A stretch of DNA of 64,000 nt from CAVYXZ01 sp965223835 (GCA_965223835.1 OZ245022.1:62001-126000), one strand, 5' to 3'. Numbered from the stretch's first letter, positions 1 to 9,005 are shown. The notes: generated by a model from the sequence alone, not told the origin. Made by a program: numbers and translations.

Positions 1-43
1 TGTTATGGTTGATTGCATTATAATTATTAAGGATAACACTGAC

Positions 44-916
44 ATGGTAAATATTTTCATTAGCTATGCTCGAGAAGATGATGAGCACGCCAAAGAGTTG
101 GCGAATCGATTACGAATTGACCATCAAGTCTTTCTTGACACGCAGAGCACGCCCGGTGGTAGTGAATGGCAAAAGGTACTTATCAAGGAGATTGCGAGTT
201 GCGATGTATTGATTTTATTGATTACGAAAGACTCTAACCAGTCAAAATACGTTTATCAAGAATTTAGTGAAGCAAAGTCCAGAGGAAAAAAAGTTATCCC
301 AGTTCAGGTGGATGGTACACACATTCCTCAACATCTTCGGGAACTTCATGCGCTGCCACTGAATAGTAAAAATTACGATCCGCTAATTTTAGATCTAACC
401 CGAGCTTTTAGGCCAAATAAATATGATGGTCCTAGAGTTAAAGTAAACCGTTTAGTTTTAGTATTGTTATTTATTATTATCGCCATAGCCGTGATTGCTT
501 TAGCTTTCAACACGCTGAGTACCAAATACGATAAAACGATTACAGTCGATGCGAGTAAACCAGTGGAGACAGGTATTTTCGTTGCAGAAGGCGATACTTT
601 ATCAATAACCTATATAAGCGGTGAATGGGCACTTAGTCCGAACGAGTTCTTAGAGCCGGGTGGTGATGGACCCGGTCCTGATAACCCTTGTACGCATCTA
701 GACGAAAGTGAATTTGGACCAAATGCGCTGATCGGAAGAATTGATGGTGAAAGCGAAAATTTGGATTGGTTTCCAATACTGACTTACAGGAGTCGTCCAA
801 GAGGTTACAGTGAAATAATCACGGTTTCCGGTCAACTCATTTTACAGCCGAATGAATGCGAAGGTTCATTCAGTGGCAATCAAGGTAGTATTGAAGTACG
901 GGTGGTAGTTAGATAG
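44..916 (+). CDS. TIR domain - membrane segment - lectin-like domain protein
   Basis: Predicted 290-aa membrane-anchored TIR protein. Residues 1 to about 120 form a TIR domain (opening NIFISYAREDDEHA; Glu of YQEF at about residue 73 sits where TIR NADases carry their catalytic Glu). A basic patch and one hydrophobic helix (about 135-155, LVLVLLFIIIAIAVIALAF) follow. The last ~125 residues resemble the PA-IL/LecA-type sugar-binding fold: a SGEW strand, NALIGRI, then SGQLIL and a closing strand after GNQGS. By the positive-inside rule the TIR is cytoplasmic and the lectin-like part outside. I start at the ATG at 44, which has AAGGA about 10 nt upstream; an in-frame ATG at 5 would add 13 residues before the TIR motif. 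The gene is AT-richer than most neighbours. TIR assignment is firm; the lectin-like call is by motif only. Confidence 0.75.
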   Translation: MVNIFISYAREDDEHAKELANRLRIDHQVFLDTQSTPGGSEWQKVLIKEIASCDVLILLITKDSNQSKYVYQEFSEAKSRGKKVIPVQVDGTHIPQHLRELHALPLNSKNYDPLILDLTRAFRPNKYDGPRVKVNRLVLVLLFIIIAIAVIALAFNTLSTKYDKTITVDASKPVETGIFVAEGDTLSITYISGEWALSPNEFLEPGGDGPGPDNPCTHLDESEFGPNALIGRIDGESENLDWFPILTYRSRPRGYSEIITVSGQLILQPNECEGSFSGNQGSIEVRVVVR

Positions 917-924
917 TTAATCAT

Positions 925-1758
925 TTATCGAGTGGCTAGCACTCTTGCCAATGTTCTTCCCAGAATCCACGCCTGATCGTCGGGCGAGATAAAATCACAG
1001 TGGGTACGGAATTTTTCCAGCGCGTGCCGGTAGGTCATGAAGCGTCGCACCACCGGGTAATCCGATCCCCAGCAGAGGCGTTGCGGACCAAAATGTTCAT
1101 AGAGTGCCTTAACCACCGGCTGCATGTCGGCCAGCGGATAGTCCCATTTGGGTTGCGCCGTCCCATAATAAAAACCAGAAACCTTGACATAGATATTCGA
1201 ATATGCTGCTGAGGCCATCACCGCGTTGAAGTCATCCGGCTGGTTAATCTGGATGTGGCCCATGTGATGAATGAGTATCGGAATCTCAGGAAAGCGTTGC
1301 GCAACTTGTTGAATCGCCGCCTGATGATGTGGGTCGCAGGAAATGCTGGCGATCAATCCATTGTCGGCAGCGACCTGAAAGAACGCCAAACCATCAGCGG
1401 AATACAGCCATTCGCCGCTATCTTCCGGTGCCAGATAATGCGTGAACCCAGCCAGCGGCCACTGGTCAACTGCCGCGCGTAAACGATCCGCCGCCCCCGG
1501 CTGATGATGCGTCGGCTTCCAGCGACTGTCCACATCGGCAACCATGTGCCAACGCGGATTCTCCCGAACATACTCGGCAACGTAAGCGTTGTTCTCCGGA
1601 TTATGGTCGATCTCCGCGCACACGATCAGCGCTTGATCGACACCATTCAGGTCCATCTCGTGGAGAAGTTGCGCGACGACTCCCCGGCTTTCCGGGTCCG
1701 GCACCGACGGTTGGTACGGCCAATAAGCCCACGCATGGCAGTGACTGTCAATAATCAT
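925..1758 (-). CDS. Amidohydrolase_2 family metal-dependent hydrolase
   Basis: A 277-aa TIM-barrel amidohydrolase of the Amidohydro_2 (PF04909) type, the family of ACMSD-like decarboxylases and lactonase-like hydrolases. The N-terminal metal motif DSHCHAW is at residues 4-10. A central histidine pair occurs in LIHHMGHI, and a late WGSDYPVV supplies the metal-binding Asp near residue 233. These are the usual family positions. Substrate cannot be read from sequence. The gene converges on the TIR gene at its left with only 8 nt between stops, and lies 24 nt downstream of another TIR gene on the same strand. The ribosome-binding site is weak (AGG about 10 nt upstream). Confidence 0.8.
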   Translation of the reverse strand: MIIDSHCHAWAYWPYQPSVPDPESRGVVAQLLHEMDLNGVDQALIVCAEIDHNPENNAYVAEYVRENPRWHMVADVDSRWKPTHHQPGAADRLRAAVDQWPLAGFTHYLAPEDSGEWLYSADGLAFFQVAADNGLIASISCDPHHQAAIQQVAQRFPEIPILIHHMGHIQINQPDDFNAVMASAAYSNIYVKVSGFYYGTAQPKWDYPLADMQPVVKALYEHFGPQRLCWGSDYPVVRRFMTYRHALEKFRTHCDFISPDDQAWILGRTLARVLATR

Positions 1759-1782
1759 GTAGTTGAGCCTATCATATAACTT

Positions 1783-2928
1783 CTATAACAGTGTATTCAT
1801 CTTAACAACTCTAAACTCACTCTTAGATGCATCAATAAATCTTGATGGCAAATCAAAGAAGTGAGATTTATCTAGGTGTCTAACGACGATTTTGTTTGCT
1901 TCCAAAATATCTTTGTAAACACTTAGCGATAATTCGGGCCACTGTCGAATCAACTGCCAATCAATAATAGAATAAGGCGGCGGCCATTCTATTCCATAAT
2001 CTCTGGAAATTGTCTCTTGGTTGAGTTTACTATAAGGAAATCGTACCGACTCTAGCGGTCGCAATCCTGGAGGTGGATAGTGTGACCAGCCTGCTGCTAG
2101 GAGATCCTCCAAAGCATCGTCAAGCATGGTTGGAAAATTGTCACGTAATTTGACGATCACTGCATTAGGGAAGAATTTATTTTCTTGTTCTGAAGGAATT
2201 GGGTTTAGATTCAGTGGATTCAACAATGGCTTCTTTTGCGGCTTAAACTGGGTAGTGTAGGGTTTCAAGTCCGGTGGTGTGGCGAAATCTCCAAGGCGCG
2301 GATCACTATATCGAGGGGGCAAAATAGACACAACCAATTGATTGCTAAATATGACGGCACCAAGGCGATAATAATTGTGGGCAAATAATGTCTGGCGCAT
2401 CGCATTAGTAAGTTCTGCAAGAGCACTAATTTCGTCTGTCATAGAGATAGTTAGTCCTGGAGGTTCTAGTGATGGGTTTTGCAGTGCAGGTTTTGGCTTC
2501 GAAACAGGTAAAGACTTTGAGGGTGTTGGTGGTTTGAAGTTAGGTTTAGGTTTGGGCGATATTTGACTGTTTATCCTATCGTAAAAATCATCGGGCGGCA
2601 TAATGCTGCCTTGAACATCTGCATACTGGGTAGTGATAAGCAGGTCGAGGACATCACCTTTCAACAAGAGTGGAAAAATAGGCTTGTTGTTTCGCTGGGC
2701 AATCAGTATTTCACGTTCTACCCATTCTGACTCCTCAGCAGTTGGTGTCATAACCACGATTACCGCTGCGCTATGCCTTATGGCTTTCCCAATGGCCTGA
2801 AACCATCGATCACCATAGTCAATACGTTCATCATACCAGGTCTGGAATCCTCGCTTCTCAAGAGCTTTAACCAATTTTTGAACATAATCGCTATCGGCGT
2901 GACTATAGCTGATAAATATTTGTGCCAT
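1783..2928 (-). CDS. TIR domain protein with Pro-rich linker and unknown C-terminal domain
   Basis: A 381-aa soluble TIR protein. The TIR domain spans residues 1 to about 125: opening AQIFISYSHADSDYV, YDERIDYGDRW loop, and SEWVEREI whose Glu73 matches the putative NADase Glu. Residues about 128-165 are a Lys/Pro/Ser-rich linker. Residues about 165-381 are a mixed alpha/beta domain that I do not recognise; it has no hydrophobic helix. No partner effector or defence gene (Argonaute, SMC, ThsA-like) adjoins it. It is AT-richer than the housekeeping genes nearby, suggesting transfer. The role could be NAD-cleaving defence or scaffold signalling; sequence alone does not decide. Confidence 0.7.
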   Translation of the reverse strand: MAQIFISYSHADSDYVQKLVKALEKRGFQTWYDERIDYGDRWFQAIGKAIRHSAAVIVVMTPTAEESEWVEREILIAQRNNKPIFPLLLKGDVLDLLITTQYADVQGSIMPPDDFYDRINSQISPKPKPNFKPPTPSKSLPVSKPKPALQNPSLEPPGLTISMTDEISALAELTNAMRQTLFAHNYYRLGAVIFSNQLVVSILPPRYSDPRLGDFATPPDLKPYTTQFKPQKKPLLNPLNLNPIPSEQENKFFPNAVIVKLRDNFPTMLDDALEDLLAAGWSHYPPPGLRPLESVRFPYSKLNQETISRDYGIEWPPPYSIIDWQLIRQWPELSLSVYKDILEANKIVVRHLDKSHFFDLPSRFIDASKSEFRVVKMNTLL

Positions 2929-3037
2929 TTCACCATCTTTCAGCGATGAGCTATTCTAATTTATTATATTTAAATTATACTTGAAAGTAAAATACCGTCG
3001 CCCTTAGTCTTATGTCAATCTTCCCTCAAAGATGGGG

Positions 3038-5281
3038 TTATTCTAATACATCTTCAAACGGATACTCATACCAGTCCAGCAGCCCCAACGGTGCGGCTTC
3101 ACTGGCGAATAACAAAATCGAGGTGTACTTGTCGGCGAAGATGCGGCCCCCGCCCTGTCCTCGAATGACGGCATCGCTAGCATCAACGTACTTTTTGCCA
3201 CCGCCGCCCGGTATATCCATTTCCGACAGTGCCGCAAACTGCCGCGCCGCGATCTTGAGATAACGCTGATCGCCCGTGAACCGATAGGCATAGGTCAGGG
3301 CTTCCAGCGCGTGGGCGGTGGGCGCATAGCGCCGCAACGACGGCAGTTCTTTATAGTAGAAAATGCCATCTGGCCCCAAACAGTGTTCGATTAGATCATC
3401 CATCGTCCGCACAATCAACTGCTTGACCCGCTCATCGTCTTCGAGCAGTAAATATCGTGCCAGCGAATTGACCGTCAGCGAGATCATGAAGACTACACGC
3501 GGCATACTGTGGCTCGTATACGGGGCCAACAAGCCGTCATAAGTGTCCATCCAGTTCAGGAACAAATCGACAATGCGCCGGGCTTCGAGTTGCCAGCGTT
3601 CTTCCCCGGTGCCAATCCACATCCCGACCATTGCCCGCAGTGCCCAGCCATTTTCACGTACCGACGTAGCTCCGGCTGCGTTAAAGCCGGGTTGTTGCAG
3701 AATTCGCAGGATATTTTCGGCGACGGAGTTGGCCGCGTCTAAGCCTTCTCGCCGCCCGGTCAGGAAGTAGTAATCAAGAAAGCCCTCGACCCACTGATGG
3801 GAGGGAATCACCTTGCCGGTTGCGTGATAGCGATCATGCATCCGCAGGCCGCCGTTAATCAACGGGTCAGGATGGTAATGGCAAAAATCGACATCCAGCC
3901 AATGCCGTCCAGCCACAATACCCGAATCCAGCACCCGGCGTTGCCCGGTCAGGGCATAGAACAGCGTACAGGCATGGGTACGATCATATTCGTTGTTGAC
4001 CCACACCGTTTCGCCTTTGCCGCGTCCCTGATCGGTGTAACCGGCATCCGGTGCATCGCCAAAATGGAACATGCCCAGTGCAGCCGGTCGCCCATCATGC
4101 AGCTTGTTGAAAAAACTAATGAGACGGCCAGGAACCTGCTCCGGGAAAAACGTCTCCAGCCAGGGATTATTCTCTCGATACCACTCCCGTGATAACGCCG
4201 GGCGGTCTGGCAGTTGGAATTGCAAACTGCGGGTGCTCAATGCTTCCAACGGCGTATCAACTCCATGAAATTGCAGTAGCAGGCGGTGCGTTTTGCCCAT
4301 GCCCTGTAACACCGGCGCGGGATCAACATCATCAGGCCACAACCAGGCGGTAATCCCGGTTGGATTGACTTCGAGTTTCTTGGGGAAATGCTGATGGGCC
4401 TGATAAATCGAGAGTGCAACGCCCTGATTGTCATCGCGCCAATCGACCCAGAAATCACCATAAAACGAATCGACATAGTGCTCGTTGGATTGATAAAGCA
4501 TCGTTTCGGTAGTTAACGCCATCGACAGTGCGTCAACGCTTTCTTCAATCTGTGTTCGATAGTAGCCCTGCCCCAGCCCGAGTTGCGGCTGTCCATCAGT
4601 TTGTGTTGTGTATGTGAGTTTAAGCGATGTCAGGTTGAATTCGGGTTCTCGTTCCGCATGGATGAACTGATGCTCAACTTCAATATACGGCTTACCAGCA
4701 AACGCAGTGATGCGCCCGTGTAGGTCAAGCCATTCATCATTGTTTGTAGCCTGATGTTTACTTTTTATGCTAATGACTACACGAAGCGGTCCAGATTCTT
4801 CAACTTCCAGTTCCACCGGCCCATTCGAGAACAGATCATCCTCGTCAGTCGCCAACTTGAACCCGCCAAATTCACCCGCTATGGCCGCGCCATGTAGGCG
4901 GACATCCCGCACCGGCCAGAAGCCAGCACGTGGCACGACAAATTGCAGCGGCCCCGTATCCACTCGCAAGCCTGCGTCAGTTTCAGTCACCGTAACTGGC
5001 GTCTCCGGCGCAACATCAACCGGCGATTCGGCAATGCCGAATGTCAGGGCATGCTCACTATTCCCCGGCAAATCAGGCTGAAAATGCACCAGCAGCCATT
5101 TCACGCTGCCATCCGGCCAACGGGCCAAAGGTCGTCGCTGGGCTGGCAAAACGATCTCGCCATCTCGGATTGTCAATTGCTGTGGGTCGGTGAGTTTACC
5201 TTGAGCAAATGGAATACTGACGGAAACCGGTTCTTTTTGCCGGTCAAACTGTGAGATTTTTTCAAAGTAGAGGGTTGTCAT
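3038..5281 (-). CDS. YetA/PcRGLX-like glycan-active protein (RIFT-barrel N-domain plus helical barrel)
   Basis: A 747-aa protein resembling the exo-rhamnogalacturonan lyase (PcRGLX/YetA-like) family. The N-terminal beta domain has the family pattern VSVSIPFAQGKL, then LPAQRRPLARWPDGSVKWLLVHFQ. The second half matches the alpha/alpha-barrel part: HFGDAP, VWVNNEYDRTHA, YALTGQRR, GRHWLDVDFCHYHPD, a His-rich region, and PSHQWVEGFLDYYFLTGR. It probably acts on pectin-like or other uronic-acid glycans. No signal peptide is evident with this start. I chose the ATG at 5281, where similarity begins; the longer frame to 5440 would overlap the divergent gene's start. Exact reaction (lyase or hydrolase) is inferred from family only. 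Confidence 0.7.
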   Translation of the reverse strand: MTTLYFEKISQFDRQKEPVSVSIPFAQGKLTDPQQLTIRDGEIVLPAQRRPLARWPDGSVKWLLVHFQPDLPGNSEHALTFGIAESPVDVAPETPVTVTETDAGLRVDTGPLQFVVPRAGFWPVRDVRLHGAAIAGEFGGFKLATDEDDLFSNGPVELEVEESGPLRVVISIKSKHQATNNDEWLDLHGRITAFAGKPYIEVEHQFIHAEREPEFNLTSLKLTYTTQTDGQPQLGLGQGYYRTQIEESVDALSMALTTETMLYQSNEHYVDSFYGDFWVDWRDDNQGVALSIYQAHQHFPKKLEVNPTGITAWLWPDDVDPAPVLQGMGKTHRLLLQFHGVDTPLEALSTRSLQFQLPDRPALSREWYRENNPWLETFFPEQVPGRLISFFNKLHDGRPAALGMFHFGDAPDAGYTDQGRGKGETVWVNNEYDRTHACTLFYALTGQRRVLDSGIVAGRHWLDVDFCHYHPDPLINGGLRMHDRYHATGKVIPSHQWVEGFLDYYFLTGRREGLDAANSVAENILRILQQPGFNAAGATSVRENGWALRAMVGMWIGTGEERWQLEARRIVDLFLNWMDTYDGLLAPYTSHSMPRVVFMISLTVNSLARYLLLEDDERVKQLIVRTMDDLIEHCLGPDGIFYYKELPSLRRYAPTAHALEALTYAYRFTGDQRYLKIAARQFAALSEMDIPGGGGKKYVDASDAVIRGQGGGRIFADKYTSILLFASEAAPLGLLDWYEYPFEDVLE

Positions 5282-5314
5282 AAGCCTGCCATTTTGTAAA
5301 TAATTTCGGTTGAT

Positions 5315-5343
5315 TTTACCCTGTCCACACACCGAAGTATAAT
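5315..5343 (+). promoter_or_regulatory. Candidate sigma-70 promoter for the acyl-CoA synthetase gene
   Basis: TTTACC (5315-5320), a 17-nt spacer and a perfect TATAAT (5338-5343) lie about 97 nt upstream of the ATG at 5440, in the divergent gap with the YetA-like gene. The -35 is only a partial match. Confidence 0.4.
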
Positions 5344-5439
5344 ACCGCGAGATTTTGGCATTCAAGCCTTTAGTCGCCAGTCTAGCAGTGAACAGAAACA
5401 ATGACTGGCGACTGACGACCATTGACTTAGGACTATTCA

Positions 5440-6957
5440 ATGTTTCTCGATACTCTACAACACAATTGCGCTACCCATGCCGATAAAATCGCGTTGGAAT
5501 TTCTGCACGAGGATGGCTCTGCCCAGCGAATCACTTATCAACAGCTTGACACGACCGTCGCCCGCACCATGCGTTATCTGCAATCCCTCGATGTCAAAGC
5601 CGGGGATCGCGTCGCCCTCCAATTGCCCAAATGCCTGCCGTTCATTTATTTGCATCTGGCAACGGTGCGGTTGGGCGCAATATTCCTGCCACTCAATCCC
5701 GCATATCCGTTGACCGAACTGCGCTACTTCCTGACGGATTCCGCCGCCAGTGTTTATGTGGGCGATTCAGCTCATCAGTCTGATCTGGAAACCGTCCTCA
5801 ATGACCTGCCTGATATGCAACACTGCATCTTTATTAACCCCGCTGCTGAATGGCAACTGACGAACTACGCTCCAATCGACCACCCACTGCCGATCGACTC
5901 ACAGCAAACCGCCATGATGCTCTACACCAGCGGCACCACCAGCCGACCCAAAGGCGCAGAGATCACACACGGTAATCTAACCGCCAATTTGAATGCCTTA
6001 CATACCGCGTGGGGCTGGCAAGCCGACGATGTGATCTTACATGTGCTGCCAATTTTTCATGTGCATGGGCTGATCGTGGCCTTACACGGAGCGCTCAACG
6101 CCGGTGCGACTGCCGTCCTCATAGCCCGGTTTGCCGCTGAACCCGTTCTCGACTTGCTGAAATCCCAGCGGTTCAGCGTTTTCATGGGCGTGCCGACCAT
6201 TCATCGTCGCCTCTATAACGCCGCCAACGGTCGCCAGATTGATCTGAGCCACATGCGCCTGATGACCTCTGGCTCAGATCGTCTGCCGGATGATTTATTC
6301 CTGGGCTATCAAACGACCTTCGGTTACACATTGCTCGAACGCTATGGAATGACCGAAACCGGCATGAATCTATCTAATCCGCTGCACGGCGAACGGCGCA
6401 TCGGGTCGGTTGGGCTACCCCTGCCCGGTGTTGAAGCCCGAATCGTTGACCCCGCCACCGAAACACCGTTACCCAATGGCGAAATCGGCGAGGTCCAGAT
6501 TCGTGGCCCTCACGTTTGCAAAGGTTACTGGCGGCAACCCCAAAAGACGACTGAAGCCTTCACCTATGATGGCTGGCTGCGCACGGGTGATCTTGGTTTG
6601 TGTGAGCCAGATGGGTATTTCACGCTCAAGGGCCGCGCCAAAGACCTGATTATCACCGGCGGCCTCAACGTTTATCCACCGGAAGTCGAACTCGTCCTCA
6701 TGGAGCATCCGGCGGTCAGCGCCTGTGCGATCATCGGTTGCCCGGATGATGAATGGGGCGAACAGGTCACGGCAGTGATTATCACCGCGACCGACACATC
6801 CATCACGCCCGACACGATTATGGCCCATTGCCGCGAACATCTCGCCGCCTATAAGGTGCCACGCCGCGTGGTATTCGTGGATGAATTGCCACAAAATGCG
6901 CTGGGGAAAGTCCAAAAAGCAAAATTGCGTGAGGGGCTGTGTACTACAGACATGTAA
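5440..6957 (+). CDS. matB: AMP-forming acyl-CoA synthetase, malonyl-CoA synthetase (MatB)-like
   Basis: A 505-aa ANL-superfamily ligase that activates a carboxylate with ATP and CoA. The P-loop-like A3 motif YTSGTTSRPKG is at residues 162-172, ERYGMTETGM is the A5 motif, YDGWLRTGDLG is A7, and KGRAKDLIITGGLNVYPPEVE joins the two lobes. The catalytic Lys of the C-terminal lobe is about K490 in LGKVQK. The run ERYGMTETGMNLSNPLHGER followed by GSVGLPLPGVEARI closely follows malonyl-CoA synthetases (MatB/ACSF3), so malonate or methylmalonate is the likely substrate. No malonate decarboxylase or transporter adjoins it, so the role (malonate use or detoxification) is open. Confidence 0.75.
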   Translation: MFLDTLQHNCATHADKIALEFLHEDGSAQRITYQQLDTTVARTMRYLQSLDVKAGDRVALQLPKCLPFIYLHLATVRLGAIFLPLNPAYPLTELRYFLTDSAASVYVGDSAHQSDLETVLNDLPDMQHCIFINPAAEWQLTNYAPIDHPLPIDSQQTAMMLYTSGTTSRPKGAEITHGNLTANLNALHTAWGWQADDVILHVLPIFHVHGLIVALHGALNAGATAVLIARFAAEPVLDLLKSQRFSVFMGVPTIHRRLYNAANGRQIDLSHMRLMTSGSDRLPDDLFLGYQTTFGYTLLERYGMTETGMNLSNPLHGERRIGSVGLPLPGVEARIVDPATETPLPNGEIGEVQIRGPHVCKGYWRQPQKTTEAFTYDGWLRTGDLGLCEPDGYFTLKGRAKDLIITGGLNVYPPEVELVLMEHPAVSACAIIGCPDDEWGEQVTAVIITATDTSITPDTIMAHCREHLAAYKVPRRVVFVDELPQNALGKVQKAKLREGLCTTDM

Positions 6958-7019
6958 AATCATGTTTGGGCTAAGTTGAGTCATTTATGAGCCAGTAATT
7001 TTACCCCCGACGTCAGCTA

Positions 7020-7068
7020 GTGGCTGCCACCTCCCCCAACGCATTGGGGGAGATAGGGAGGGGGTTAT
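7020..7068. repeat. GC-rich intergenic palindrome, copy A
   Basis: CTCCCCCAA (7031-7039) and TTGGGGGAG (7044-7052) form a perfect 9-bp stem with a 4-nt loop, followed by AGGGAGGGGGTTA. It lies between the convergent stops at 6957 and 7103. Related elements occur at 22124, 28634, 39787 and 41566. It could act as a bidirectional terminator, but there is no long T-run. Confidence 0.6.
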
Positions 7069-7102
7069 CTTTAGCATTACCTGGTATCTCGCAGGTGACA
7101 GC

Positions 7103-8200
7103 CTACACGATCAACCGATACACCCGGAAGAAGAAGTTATCAATCGGGAGAATTTCCACGTCACGGAAACCGGCTTGCTGGGCATATTCCCGCACGGTAT
7201 CGGTGCGCATGACCGTCCCAGTTTCGGCGGATGGATCATCGGCCATACCGACCGGCAAGCAATGCAGCACGCTCCAGCCGTACATCATCCATTCGACATC
7301 GTTGCCTTCGGGCGTAAATGCATCGCCTACGCGCTCGTCCGCGATGATGACTGCGCCATTCTGACCGGCGAGTTGGCGCATGGTCCGCAACGCTGCCACT
7401 GGATTAGACATATCATGTACGCATTCAAAGGCCGTCACCAGATCATATTGACCTGCCAGCGTGGGATCACCAGCGTCGCGGAGATGGAATGACACCTGGC
7501 CGGTCAAGCCCGCTTCAGCCGCATTGGCCCGCGCCTTGTCAATCGACAAAGCATCCAGATCAAAACCATCGACCTGCGTATGGGGATACGCCTGGGCCAT
7601 ACCGATGCTCGACCAGCCAACACCGCAGCCGAAGTCAGCGATCTTGCCGCCTGCCTGTAATTTGGCGTGTACATCGGGCACTTTGGGCAGCCATTCCTGA
7701 CCCAGTTCCTGCAAGTACATTGCCCGGTTGATCGCCCCCTGGCCTTCTACCAGATCGAAACCATAGTCAGCATACGGTACGCCACCGCCCTGCTGGAACG
7801 CCTTGATGACATCATGAATCGGGCGCACCGCGCCAACCGCCACCTGCGCCAGCGGTGCCAGATAGTTCAGGCTATCCTGCTCTACCAGCACTTCGACCCG
7901 ACTCGGCGGGATAATAAAGCGGCGCTCCAGGGTCGGAAGCGTAGCATCTTCAACCTGCAACACACCGGTCACAGTCTGTTGTTCCAGCCACTCGCGGATA
8001 TACCGCTCTTGCGTGTTAGTGGCGGTTGCCAGTTGCGTTGAAGTCAACGGACCGTGTTCGGCCAATGCCCGGTACAGATTCAACCGGTCGCCAATGTACA
8101 CGGTGAAAATCTCAAACAGGCCACCGGCGGATTCCAGTAACCGTTCCAGAAAGGCGTCACGTTCCTGCTCGATTTGTGTGTCCATTACTTGCTCAACCAT
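7103..8200 (-). CDS. Class I SAM-dependent methyltransferase with N-terminal winged helix
   Basis: A 365-aa methyltransferase. The N-terminal ~100 residues look like a winged-helix/dimerisation domain (LNLYRALAEHGPLTSTQLA, then YIREWLEQQ), as in the Rv2258c-like family. The Rossmann SAM site follows: motif I IADFGCGVGW, an acidic FDLD after the second strand, and a GDPTLAGQYDLVTAFECVHDM stretch for post-I/II motifs. The substrate is unknown; relatives methylate small aromatic or polyketide molecules, and the P450 and MatB-like ligase nearby would fit, but that link is speculative. AGGAGT about 8 nt upstream supports the ATG at 8200. Confidence 0.75.
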   Translation of the reverse strand: MVEQVMDTQIEQERDAFLERLLESAGGLFEIFTVYIGDRLNLYRALAEHGPLTSTQLATATNTQERYIREWLEQQTVTGVLQVEDATLPTLERRFIIPPSRVEVLVEQDSLNYLAPLAQVAVGAVRPIHDVIKAFQQGGGVPYADYGFDLVEGQGAINRAMYLQELGQEWLPKVPDVHAKLQAGGKIADFGCGVGWSSIGMAQAYPHTQVDGFDLDALSIDKARANAAEAGLTGQVSFHLRDAGDPTLAGQYDLVTAFECVHDMSNPVAALRTMRQLAGQNGAVIIADERVGDAFTPEGNDVEWMMYGWSVLHCLPVGMADDPSAETGTVMRTDTVREYAQQAGFRDVEILPIDNFFFRVYRLIV

Positions 8201-8306
8201 TTCATACTCCTGTTCTCGTCTTGCTTATCAGTTTTTGTTGTCGATGCAATGCGGGGCACAGCGATCACACCACGCCATGCCCCAGAACCGATCGTTGGCG
8301 GATTGT

Positions 8307-8894
8307 CTAGCTTTCGATCATGACCTCAAACGAAAGGTTGACGCCTTCGCTGGCGTTGAAGCCCAGCAGCGTTTGACTGGCCTCGCCACGAGCCGTGCTG
8401 TAGGGGCCGGTCCCACCGGTGATGGCACGGGCCACCGGTACTCCCACATCAGCGATTTCGATGCCATCGGTCACGAGCGTCGTCGCACCGGGGGCGTCAC
8501 CAAAGCTGTAGAACTGAGTCGTCACCACCCATGCGCCTTCAGACTGGTGGGCACCATCGTTGATGAACCAACCCCGGCACATCCATTCACCCAGCACCAG
8601 GTCGGGGAATTCGGGGGAACCATCGGCGTTGACGCCACTCACCCCCTCGGCCAGCGTGCCTTCCGGGTAGATGTAACCGATCGTCACGAACGAGTTACCA
8701 TGAGCGGGATAACCATCTTCTTCGAACACCGGCGCTTCATCGAAGATAAACCGCGTCGCATCTTCGGCGACATCAAAGCGCAGCACGTCGGCGGGACTGG
8801 CAGCATCCTGGGCCAGCGCCGCGTAGGCCGCGACACCCACACCGACCAGCAAGGCCAGCACGATCAAGAGTTTGGATAGACGTTTCACAGACAT
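8307..8894 (-). CDS. Exported protein with allene-oxide-cyclase/dirigent-like barrel signature
   Basis: A 195-aa exported protein. The N-terminus has the look of a signal peptide (KRLSKLLIVLALLVGVGVAAYAALAQD, cleavage after ALA or AQ). The mature part is beta-rich and ends with AITGGTGPYSTARGEASQ followed by a LSFEV strand; the GGTGxYxxARG motif is typical of the allene-oxide-cyclase/dirigent-like barrel family. Function in bacteria is unclear. The ATG at 8894 is chosen because GAGGAG lies 7-8 nt upstream and the signal peptide starts there. Its upstream region carries an unusual C-box element (see 8949-9005). Confidence 0.65.
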   Translation of the reverse strand: MSVKRLSKLLIVLALLVGVGVAAYAALAQDAASPADVLRFDVAEDATRFIFDEAPVFEEDGYPAHGNSFVTIGYIYPEGTLAEGVSGVNADGSPEFPDLVLGEWMCRGWFINDGAHQSEGAWVVTTQFYSFGDAPGATTLVTDGIEIADVGVPVARAITGGTGPYSTARGEASQTLLGFNASEGVNLSFEVMIES

Positions 8895-8948
8895 TGCTTC
8901 TCTCCTCAGGCTATTCGCCCTCGTATTCAATGTCTGTCAGCTTATGGA

Positions 8949-9005
8949 TAATCCGGGGGGGACGTCACCCCCCAAAAGATTATTTAGGGGTTAGATTGGG
9001 GTTAG
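8949..9005 (-). promoter_or_regulatory. C-box / GTCACCCC palindromic upstream element, copy 1
   Basis: The plus strand reads a run of G (8955-8961), ACGTCA, then CCCCCC (8968-8973), followed by TTAGGGG-TTAGATTGGGG-TTAGATGGG steps to about 9008. On the sense (minus) strand this gives CTAACCCC repeats and GGGGTGACGTCCCCC, about 70 nt before the ATG of the exported gene. A similar arrangement is at 15227-15283. Probably an activator or sigma site; no -10 was assigned. Confidence 0.4.

Noticed and set aside
1..2928. Complete Thoeris-like or other TIR defence system at the left edge
   Set aside because: Two TIR genes are present but no ThsA-like, Argonaute or SIR2 effector lies beside them; the amidohydrolase between them is an ordinary enzyme family.
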